Assembly (NCBI GenBank): GCA_023664775.1 | Contig: JAMPEW010000028.1 | Span: 1 to 40,798 of the forward strand | DNA: 40,798 bases | Reading direction: 5' to 3' | From: Clostridium sp. | Lineage (GTDB): Bacteria; Bacillota; Clostridia; Lachnospirales; Lachnospiraceae | Shown: one piece after another, positions 34,532 to 40,798 of the stretch | How positions within the stretch are numbered: the stretch's first letter is position 1 | Layout: every line of letters starts with the position of its first letter | The notes under the pieces: generated by a model | Seen by the model: only the letters and a program-made list of their open reading frames with translations | Databases searched by the model: none | What the model was told of the DNA's origin: nothing | Position numbers and translations under genes: made by a program

Positions 34532-34942
34532 ATGATGAAAAAACAAAAAACTAAGGCGATAGCAATGATTTTTTCCATGTTGTTATTATTTATTTGTATG
34601 TATAACATAAAAACAAATGCAATGGATGTGACAAGTGCAACATATGAAGGTGTTACATATACAGGGAGCATTACATATTATGGTGCAGGAGGACCGTCCG
34701 GATATTATGAATTGGTGCTAAAGGCAAGTGCAACGCCTAACGAATTATATGAATACGTAAAGCTAAAATCAGGTTCAGGCTCTGATAAGGATCCAATTTC
34801 AGGAATCGCACGAAACTCGAAGTCTCTGTCATTACAAACCCCTGTTTTTGTAAGTAATGCTTATACTACGAAGGGATATTTTTTTTATTCGGTTGTATCA
34901 AGCTCGGGACAAAAATATACATTCAGTAGCACTAGACAATAA
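34532..34942 (+). CDS. Small secreted protein of unknown family
   Basis: The protein (136 aa from ATG 34532) has a Lys-rich N-region and a hydrophobic core IAMIFSMLLLFICMY, with a likely signal peptidase site near TNA-MD. The mature part of about 105 residues is rich in Ser, Tyr, Gly and Thr and lacks cysteine. It has a beta-strand-like pattern (YEGVTYTGSITYYG, YYELVLKAS, GYFFYSVVSSSGQKYTF). GGAGG is 8 bases before ATG 34532. It heads a block with a lipoprotein and an ABC transporter, separated by a hairpin, as in some bacteriocin or peptide-signal loci. I do not recognise the family. A bacteriocin, adhesin or sensed ligand are all possible. Confidence 0.8.
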   Translation: MMKKQKTKAIAMIFSMLLLFICMYNIKTNAMDVTSATYEGVTYTGSITYYGAGGPSGYYELVLKASATPNELYEYVKLKSGSGSDKDPISGIARNSKSLSLQTPVFVSNAYTTKGYFFYSVVSSSGQKYTFSSTRQ

Positions 34943-34950
34943 ATAATATG

Positions 34951-34993
34951 TATGTCAGAGATATAAATATGTGTTTATTGTATCTCTGACATA
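34951..34993 (+). terminator. Hairpin between the secreted protein and lipoprotein genes
   Basis: TATGTCAGAGATA (34951-34963) pairs perfectly with TATCTCTGACATA (34981-34993). Only TTTC follows, so it is probably a partial terminator or 3' stabiliser that lets the first gene be expressed more than the rest. Confidence 0.65.
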
Positions 34994-35017
34994 TTTCAAC
35001 ATGAAAGGACAACATTT

Positions 35018-37021
35018 ATGAAAAAGTATTTGCTTACGGTATTGGGTCTTGTACTTTTTATTTCTCTTGCTGCATGTGACAGAAAATCTGATAAAAAAAA
35101 TTTTCTTGGTGGATACGGAGATATAACACAGGGGGCATATGCAGGAGCGTATACATCGGGATTTTTTGAGGATGACACCTATATTTATTTTGGAGGTTTT
35201 AAAATCAATAAAATATCAGGAAAGGTCATAGGAATTTGCGAGACTCCGGGATGCAGCCATAAGAGCTCAGATTGCGTAGAATTTATGTACAAGGAAAGAC
35301 TTTTCCCGGGAAATGACATGATTTTTTATACGGAAGGCACAAGCCTGTATGAATTGGATGATACGGGAAAAAAAAGTCTGATAGCTGTGTTTGATACAGG
35401 AAGCAATGGAATATCCTTGGATAAGTCGGTCAAAATTGAAGGCGTCATGCCTGTTTCCGACAACATGATATATGTTTTATGTCAGGATGGAAGCTGTATA
35501 TATAATTTAGATACAGGTGAAAAGGTATATGCGATATCCTCTATGGTATGTGGGGATGATAAAAATGTATACTATTACGACAGCGCAAGCGGAATTTTCA
35601 AGGTTGACACGGCTACAATGGAAAGTAATGTAATCACTGATACAAAATTAATGTATCCATGCTGCTGTAGCAATGGCCTTTTGTATTGCAATACGGATGG
35701 CGGCTCTGTGTACAGCATTGACAGGGATAACAATATTGAGGTTTTTCTGACGGAGAGAAATAAAAAATGTATTATGTTAGGAGCGGCAGGGGAAAAGCTT
35801 TATTATATGCATACGGATTTGGACGCTGTTAAAAAACAGTATTCCTTTTGTGATTTGTATTCCTGTAATACGGATGGCGAGGACAGGGAAAAGCTGAATG
35901 ATGCCCCGCTGAACCCGAATATGCGGGCATTTGTAAGGGATAAGGCGTTATATTTGCTTGATATAGGACAGTTTGAGGAGGGAAATTCTGTTTACAGATA
36001 TGATATGGATAATAAAACATGGAATACATATATGCTTGCTCAAAACGGGAATCATGTGGAAGCTGAACAAGAGAACGAAGCAATCGGGGAGGCAAACCAT
36101 GAAGAACTCCCGATTGTGGAAAAAAGTGCTTCCATGGCAGCAGGCTTTTATTCCTATAGCACAGACGAGCTTACGGGAAATACAACGTTAATTATTCAGA
36201 ATAATGTACCTTTTAAGGCTGATGGCAGCGAACAGAAAACAATATATCAATATTATGTGGAAGTGGAGGGGTATCCCGAGGAGGGAGAAATATACATTTT
36301 TGCTTTGTGCGGCGGCATTTTTCAGCCCCTATCCGTAAACGGAAATGAGGAAAGGCTTATCAATTCGATTCCATATAAAAATAAAGAGAATATGAGCGCT
36401 GAGATTGCGTTTACAATCGGTAATTCCTCCTATGCCAATGAGGTAATAATTGGAACGTATTTCTCTGATTCAATGATAGAAAATGATTTTGAAGCGTTTA
36501 GTTGGCATAATGAAATGGTAAGCTCAGATAAATTTATATATAAGACGGTAGACGGATACCGGCTGGAGGAAAAGAAAAAAACGGAAATGGACGGAACTCT
36601 AATTTTCAGGGATGTTTATACATTTGAAACAGAGGAAAAAAGACAAAATATTGAGGATGTCATTAGCGGTTGGAGGTCGGATGGCTTTGCTGTGATTTCG
36701 GACCGTATTCCTATAGGGGTGCAGCGGGAACGCTGGAATATCATATTTGACGAAAATACACCGTGTTATGGTTTGTTTTGCGGTAATAGCGGAAAATACG
36801 ATATATATCTGCTTGTTGACGATAAGCCTGTTTTGTTTTATGGAGAAGAATACTGCCTGACATGTAATATTATTTCGGAAAAGGATACCGTTGTATTTGA
36901 GATGGATATAAATGATATTGTGGATGATAATGAGAAGCATATAGCCAAATTTTTGGTATACGATTATCAAACGGGAATGTTAAATTTTCGCCAGACGCAG
37001 ATAATTCAAAAAAAGGATTGA
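35018..37021 (+). CDS. Large lipoprotein, beta-propeller-like N-terminal region
   Basis: The 667-aa protein has a lipoprotein signal with lipobox LAAC, lipidated at C20. Residues about 45-350 show repeated short strand motifs (DDTYIYFGGF, DNMIYVLCQDG, DKNVYYYDSASG, GEKLYYMHTD) like beta-propeller lipoproteins of Lachnospiraceae. A motif C74-x4-C79-x-H81-x4-C86 could bind metal or form disulfides. The C-terminal 300 residues are another domain of unknown fold. GAAAGG lies 9 bases before the ATG. The location is the outer face of the membrane. It probably works with the adjacent ABC transporter as a surface sensor or binding protein. Confidence 0.82.
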   Translation: MKKYLLTVLGLVLFISLAACDRKSDKKNFLGGYGDITQGAYAGAYTSGFFEDDTYIYFGGFKINKISGKVIGICETPGCSHKSSDCVEFMYKERLFPGNDMIFYTEGTSLYELDDTGKKSLIAVFDTGSNGISLDKSVKIEGVMPVSDNMIYVLCQDGSCIYNLDTGEKVYAISSMVCGDDKNVYYYDSASGIFKVDTATMESNVITDTKLMYPCCCSNGLLYCNTDGGSVYSIDRDNNIEVFLTERNKKCIMLGAAGEKLYYMHTDLDAVKKQYSFCDLYSCNTDGEDREKLNDAPLNPNMRAFVRDKALYLLDIGQFEEGNSVYRYDMDNKTWNTYMLAQNGNHVEAEQENEAIGEANHEELPIVEKSASMAAGFYSYSTDELTGNTTLIIQNNVPFKADGSEQKTIYQYYVEVEGYPEEGEIYIFALCGGIFQPLSVNGNEERLINSIPYKNKENMSAEIAFTIGNSSYANEVIIGTYFSDSMIENDFEAFSWHNEMVSSDKFIYKTVDGYRLEEKKKTEMDGTLIFRDVYTFETEEKRQNIEDVISGWRSDGFAVISDRIPIGVQRERWNIIFDENTPCYGLFCGNSGKYDIYLLVDDKPVLFYGEEYCLTCNIISEKDTVVFEMDINDIVDDNEKHIAKFLVYDYQTGMLNFRQTQIIQKKD

Positions 37022-37026
37022 TGTGA

Positions 37027-38370
37027 TTGTTTTTTTTAGAGCTTAAAAAGTTTTTTAAAATAAAGGGAATTGGTGTATCCATTATTTTAATTATAATGTG
37101 CATGCTTCTGAATTCAATAAATAATACAGGGTTATTAAATAAGTACAAAAAGGGGATAGAAGCCGGTGATGGTCGTGATATGACAAAATATGAAAATAAA
37201 TTGTTGTACATGCATGCCGGAATTCAGTTTTCCGAAGAAAAATATAAGGAGATGCTTTTGGTATCCGACAGCCTTTATGAGGGAACGGATAGCGAAGGTG
37301 AAGAGACAGGACGATTCGGACCTGCAAAAAAATATGACAAATGGCTTTATGAGACGCTTCTTTCCACTATGAGATACCTAGGGGATTTTAAGGAAAGCTT
37401 AAGCGATGTGATTTATAATGCGCAGCAGGTAAAGGAAAACAATAAATACCTTGGTAAATACCGTGACCCGTATAAGGACAAGGAAGCAGATGCCATAATT
37501 TCCGCCTATACGCATATACGGGATAATATAGAGCTTAAATTGGCAAATACTCGGGGAGCTTATATGTACTGCTGGAGTGAGTCGGAGGGAATAAATCAAT
37601 TTAATTATCAGCTTTTGATTTTATTTTTATGCTGTATCATTTCGATTTATTTTACAAATGAATATGAGGGTGGAATACATCAGCTTACTTATACGGCATA
37701 TAAGGGCAGATTGTTTTTTTTCGTTTTGAAAAATAAAATTGTTTTTACGGCGACACTGTTTCTTACGCTGCTAAGCTGCGTGATTGACGCTGTCATAATG
37801 GGATGGAGGTTTGGCGGATTTCTTGGGGCACTGAGTCAACCTGTTCAGTTGGTATATTTTTTTCCGAATGGAGCCATAGCGCAGTTTTGTCCCTTTGACA
37901 TTACCTTTGGACAGTATGTTCTCTTGGCATTCTTTATGAAATTCACTGCGCTTTATTTTGTGGCAAACATAAGTGCATGGATGGCTGTATGGCTTAGAAA
38001 TGCTTTGGCGTCAATCGTTGCGTCTGTGCTTGCGAATGTTGGTTTGCTGCAATTTACAATATATACGGCGCAAATGGATTTATATCCGTACGAACAAAAA
38101 TCCATTTTTTTAGATAAAATATTCATATGGTTAAAAACATATTCGCCAATATCATTATTATGGTTTCAGGATTATATAAGGTCATATGATGCAATCAATT
38201 TATTTGGCACGCCTGTAAAAAGACTTTGCTTTGCGCTTACATTTGCGTGGCTGTTAATTGCTGCTGTTTTAATTATAAATTCATGCCTGTATTGCAGAAG
38301 GGGGTGCATAAGTGAAGCTGGAATTATTAAATATATCAAAAAAATATGGAAAAACAGAGGCCTTGCGTGA
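37027..38370 (+). CDS. ABC-2-type transporter permease (large)
   Basis: The 447-aa protein has TM1 at about 13-32 (IGVSIILIIMCMLLNSI), a large extracytoplasmic loop (33-195) rich in Lys, Glu and Tyr, and about five further segments between 195 and 430. This is the usual layout of ABC-2-type exporter subunits. The start is TTG 37027 and the RBS is poor (AAAGGATTG). It begins 5 bases after the lipoprotein stop. The end overlaps the ATPase gene by 59 bases. The function is inferred from context and topology, not from a recognised subfamily. Confidence 0.78.
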   Translation: MFFLELKKFFKIKGIGVSIILIIMCMLLNSINNTGLLNKYKKGIEAGDGRDMTKYENKLLYMHAGIQFSEEKYKEMLLVSDSLYEGTDSEGEETGRFGPAKKYDKWLYETLLSTMRYLGDFKESLSDVIYNAQQVKENNKYLGKYRDPYKDKEADAIISAYTHIRDNIELKLANTRGAYMYCWSESEGINQFNYQLLILFLCCIISIYFTNEYEGGIHQLTYTAYKGRLFFFVLKNKIVFTATLFLTLLSCVIDAVIMGWRFGGFLGALSQPVQLVYFFPNGAIAQFCPFDITFGQYVLLAFFMKFTALYFVANISAWMAVWLRNALASIVASVLANVGLLQFTIYTAQMDLYPYEQKSIFLDKIFIWLKTYSPISLLWFQDYIRSYDAINLFGTPVKRLCFALTFAWLLIAAVLIINSCLYCRRGCISEAGIIKYIKKIWKNRGLA

Positions 38371-39175
38371 TTATAGCGCAACTTTTGAGAATGGTATTTA
38401 CGGACTGCTTGGTCCCAACGGTGCAGGAAAAACAACGCTTATGAACATAGTTACAACGCTTATGAAACCGAGTAGTGGTGAGACTTTGTTTGATGGTAAA
38501 AATATATATAAAATGGGGAAAGAGTACAGAAAAATATTAGGATATCTTCCTCAGTATCCGGGACTGTATCCCTTTTATACGGGCAGAGAGCTTCTTTCTT
38601 ATTTTGCAAAATTGAAGGCTGTAGATGCTTCAAGGGAGCGAATAAATGAACTTCTAGAGCTTGTTCACCTACTTGACGTCGCAGATAAGAAGGTTGGGGA
38701 ATATTCGGGAGGAATGAAAAAACGTATGGCAATTGCTGTGGCACTATTGAATAAACCTAAGCTGATTGTTATGGATGAACCGACAGCAGGGCTTGATCCA
38801 AAGGAACGTATACGGTTTAGAAGCATTGTGAGTAAAATAAAATATGAAACCATAATAATAATATCCACACATATTGTTTCTGATGTGGAGCATATTGCGG
38901 ATAACATAGTGTTAATGGATAAGGGCAGATTGCTTGAGCAGGATAAATACGACAGGCTCATTGAAAAAAAGAAGAATTGCATATGGTCCTTGGATGTAAA
39001 AAATGAGGATGTACTTGGATATACGGAAAAATATAAGGTTGTCAATACGATAAATTTAGACAGAGAACACGTCAGGGTCAGAATCATAGGAGATGAAAGA
39101 CCAAAGGAAGAAGCACAGCCTGTTTATCCTACGTTGGAGGATGTTTACATGTATTATTTTGGGAGTGATGATTAA
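38312..39175 (+). CDS. ABC transporter ATP-binding protein
   Basis: The 287-aa protein is a typical ABC ATPase: Walker A GPNGAGKTT, Q-loop LPQYP, signature YSGGMKKRMAIA, Walker B LIVMDEPTAGLDP, and switch histidine in STHIVSD. The C-terminal 70 residues form an extra domain. The start is GTG 38312 with GGGGG 8 bases upstream. The 59-base overlap with the upstream permease suggests translation coupling. It belongs to the exporter-type group used for bacteriocin immunity, antibiotic resistance and peptide efflux. It presumably energises both flanking permeases. Confidence 0.95.
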   Translation: MKLELLNISKKYGKTEALRDYSATFENGIYGLLGPNGAGKTTLMNIVTTLMKPSSGETLFDGKNIYKMGKEYRKILGYLPQYPGLYPFYTGRELLSYFAKLKAVDASRERINELLELVHLLDVADKKVGEYSGGMKKRMAIAVALLNKPKLIVMDEPTAGLDPKERIRFRSIVSKIKYETIIIISTHIVSDVEHIADNIVLMDKGRLLEQDKYDRLIEKKKNCIWSLDVKNEDVLGYTEKYKVVNTINLDREHVRVRIIGDERPKEEAQPVYPTLEDVYMYYFGSDD

Positions 39176-40174
39176 GTGTTTAAATTTGAATTAAAAAAAT
39201 ATATGGACGTGCTTTTTATTTTAGTCTGCCTGTTTGGGATTATATATTTTTTCATATTGACATTTAACCATTCTAAAATTGATGCTAGTGTTCGGGGTTT
39301 TTATAATGAGTACATTAAAATTTTGGCTGGACCATTAAACGAGGAAAAGGAAACATATATATTGGAGGAATATCAGCGTGTAAATCTTGTTATTGAACAG
39401 AGTAACTCTAATCCCGAAGCATGGAGTGATTTTGATAAGCTACAATATGCATTTCAGCATGAAATAGCATGGGGAATGGTATATGACAGATATTTGAACA
39501 TGGTTGCAATACAAAATAACAAGGACTGCATTTTTTATAATGACCTTGCCATGCAGGATTTTTTAAAAAACAGCAGGGTGAATTATCTTGAGATATTTCT
39601 CTTGGCTGTCATTGCGATTTATTCCGTGACAGTTGATTTTCATGAAAAAAGGCATGCGGTTATAAAAGCCTCATATAGGGGAGGTACCGAATATATAATT
39701 ACGAAGCAAAATGTGCTTATGTGTATTGCCGTATTTGTTTCTGTCATGTTTTTGGCAATAGAATATCTGTATGTCATCTTTTCGGGGAATTTAAAGGTTC
39801 TGTCCCTTCCCATAAGAAGCATGAATGAATTTTCAAAATTGAGGTGGAGTATATCCGTGGGAGAGTATATTTTACTTAGGGGTGCACTTCATGTCTTATG
39901 GAACGTGGTAACAATGTTTGTGATATGTCTGATTGGAATGCTTGTAAAACGACTTCAAACAGGAGTGTTTTTAAGTTTGTTTACAATATTAGTTCCACTT
40001 ACGTTAAAGGAAATGATAAGCTCAAAGCTTTTTGCATGGATATACAGTGTAAATTTAGATAAGGATTTTATGCTGTGCAGTCGTAATAGTATTACAGCCC
40101 TAAATGCGGTAATATTAATTCCCGTACTGTATGCAGTTAATACTTGTGTATGGCAAAGACTTTCGTGTAATTAA
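39176..40174 (+). CDS. ABC-2-type transporter permease (small, second subunit)
   Basis: The 332-aa protein has TM1 at about 11-30 (VLFILVCLFGIIYFFILTF), an extracytoplasmic segment of about 105 residues, and five later segments between 138 and 330. It starts with GTG directly after the ATPase stop, with GGGAG upstream. It resembles the first permease only in layout, so the transporter is probably a heterodimer of two unlike permeases with one ATPase. A degenerate MITE-like end follows its stop codon. Confidence 0.8.
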   Translation: MFKFELKKYMDVLFILVCLFGIIYFFILTFNHSKIDASVRGFYNEYIKILAGPLNEEKETYILEEYQRVNLVIEQSNSNPEAWSDFDKLQYAFQHEIAWGMVYDRYLNMVAIQNNKDCIFYNDLAMQDFLKNSRVNYLEIFLLAVIAIYSVTVDFHEKRHAVIKASYRGGTEYIITKQNVLMCIAVFVSVMFLAIEYLYVIFSGNLKVLSLPIRSMNEFSKLRWSISVGEYILLRGALHVLWNVVTMFVICLIGMLVKRLQTGVFLSLFTILVPLTLKEMISSKLFAWIYSVNLDKDFMLCSRNSITALNAVILIPVLYAVNTCVWQRLSCN

Positions 40175-40240
40175 TCAGGCAATTGTAAAGCGATGTATTT
40201 TTAAAACACCTTGCTTATGATGTTGTATAATACGATTAAA
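40175..40240. repeat. Degenerate MITE-like left end
   Basis: TCAGGCAATTGTAAAGCG and the following ATGTATTTTT and TATGATGTTGTA pieces match the left arm of the element at 27488. No right arm or core follows, so it is a fragment or old copy. It starts one base after the permease stop. Confidence 0.5.
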
Positions 40241-40248
40241 AAGTGGAA

Positions 40249-40296
40249 GCTGTGTCAGTAAGGATTTATTTCCTTTTAAATCCTTGTCGACACAGC
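40249..40296. terminator. Terminator hairpin between the permease and the second 99-aa gene
   Basis: GCTGTGTC (40249-40256) pairs with GACACAGC (40289-40296), extended by AAGGATTT with AAATCCTT. The minus strand is followed by CTTTTTAA, so it can end the 99-aa gene transcript, and the plus strand by a weak T-rich stretch. Confidence 0.75.
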
Positions 40297-40315
40297 CTCT
40301 GTATTATTCTAATAT

Positions 40316-40669
40316 TTTCAATTTAAGCTTTATAGCTACGCTTCGCCAGCTTCCGCCTCAGAAGCAGTCTCGCCCTCCTGCTCTAATGTAACATAATCCC
40401 TTTCGCCAGGCTCGGAGTCCTCAAAGAAGATTTCATCCTCGTCAACGATATCCTCCTCGTTTGTCTTTGGGAATTTTTCCTTGATTGCAGTTGTGACCTT
40501 CTTGAGCTTTTCATCCACGTTGTGTTCCTTATAAACCTTAGATTCCTTAATCTGATCCTTAAATGCGTAGCAGATTCCGCCTACTGCTGCGGCAGCTACA
40601 GTAAATTTTACAAGTCCCTTTACTAATTTTCCCATGTCTAAATCTCCTTTTTCATATATATTTTACGCA
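40316..40669. repeat. 354-bp direct repeat, right copy
   Basis: The segment is identical by eye to 33434-33787 in the same orientation. The duplicated unit covers the coding region and its near flanks but not the terminator or the promoter -35 region. Confidence 0.95.
40336..40635 (-). CDS. Hypothetical 99-aa protein with N-terminal hydrophobic segment and acidic tail (copy 2)
   Basis: This gene encodes a protein identical to that of 33454-33753, with identical nucleotide sequence, RBS and start. It too is on the minus strand. The upstream DNA differs beyond 40669, so the two copies may have different promoters: a TAAAAT at the repeat edge would be -10 for both, with different -35 regions. 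The terminator downstream also differs. Exact identity implies a recent duplication or gene conversion. Confidence 0.8.
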   Translation of the reverse strand: MGKLVKGLVKFTVAAAAVGGICYAFKDQIKESKVYKEHNVDEKLKKVTTAIKEKFPKTNEEDIVDEDEIFFEDSEPGERDYVTLEQEGETASEAEAGEA

Positions 40670-40723
40670 AGTAAACTAGGTATTATTCTAATACATTAAA
40701 ATATAAAAATCAAGACGCATACG

Positions 40724-40798
40724 TTGTTGGAACCGATTTTTTGTGGTATAATATGCGTAAACGCATATTATACTTTGCGAAAGAACATCGCAAATAGC
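40724..40798 (+). repeat. Promoter-bearing hairpin repeat, copy 2 (cut by the window end)
   Basis: TTGTTG (40724-40729), 17-base spacer, and TATAAT (40747-40752) with a TGG extension form a good promoter. The -10 begins a perfect 12-bp hairpin (40747-40758 with 40761-40772). The second hairpin TTTGCGA with TCGCAAA (40774-40794) is shared with copy 1. The window ends in the segment after it, so a gene to the right is likely. Confidence 0.75.

Noticed and set aside
33434-40669. Composite transposon
   Set aside because: The flanking repeats encode no transposase, have no terminal inverted repeats, and show no target duplication at their outer edges.
1-40798. CRISPR array
   Set aside because: No regularly spaced short repeats with unique spacers were found. 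The repeats present are dispersed hairpins.

Overview
The window looks like a chromosomal segment from an anaerobic, endospore-forming member of the Clostridia, most likely family Lachnospiraceae; I cannot name the genus. Pointers are a PPi-type phosphofructokinase, spore-coat cotJ genes, a SpoIID-family protein, a CarD-like regulator, the small DUF951 and DUF4250 proteins, a Cys/Gly-rich 'chorion/HCB'-type protein, a Firmicutes-style 6S RNA and a tRNA-Phe T-box. Most genes have strong GGAGG-type ribosome binding sites, and AT-rich intergenic DNA carries many hairpin repeats.

Layout. 1-5.0 kb: the 3' end of rmlA, then a PocR-domain hybrid histidine kinase and its response regulator, closed by a terminator that overlaps the end of a convergent PPi-phosphofructokinase. 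5.2-9.9 kb: 6S RNA, a long SpoIID-like protein, a YihY-family membrane protein and glyA. 10-14.1 kb: ftsH, yfbR-like 5'-nucleotidase, DAHP synthase, a CBS-pair protein and a DUF951 protein. 14.2-20.1 kb: a CarD-like regulator with its own promoter and terminator, an AI-2E-family permease, a degenerate CbiET-like protein, a DUF4250 protein and leuS. 20.1-22.4 kb: four minus-strand genes of unknown function, one of them a duplicated Cys/Gly-rich peptide. 22.5-27.5 kb: a T-box controlling pheS-pheT, followed by queA. 27.5-32 kb: a MITE-like insertion with a clear target duplication, a membrane glycerophosphodiesterase, an SGNH hydrolase and aroA with an elaborate leader. 32.1-33.2 kb: cotJC and a fused cotJA-cotJB gene.

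33.4-40.7 kb is the most unusual part. Two identical 354-bp direct repeats, each carrying the same 99-aa acidic membrane-anchored protein gene on the minus strand, bracket about 6.5 kb. Inside are a possibly regulated promoter with two tandem operator-like repeats, a small secreted protein, a hairpin, a large beta-propeller-like lipoprotein, and an ABC transporter built from two different ABC-2-type permeases and one ATPase. This has the shape of a peptide export, sensing or immunity cassette that I cannot assign to a named system.

The window also holds at least three families of structured repeats: a MITE-like palindrome with a conserved core, a promoter-bearing palindrome whose arms differ between copies but keep pairing, and a multi-hairpin repeat next to terminators. 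No tRNA, rRNA, CRISPR array or complete insertion sequence was seen.
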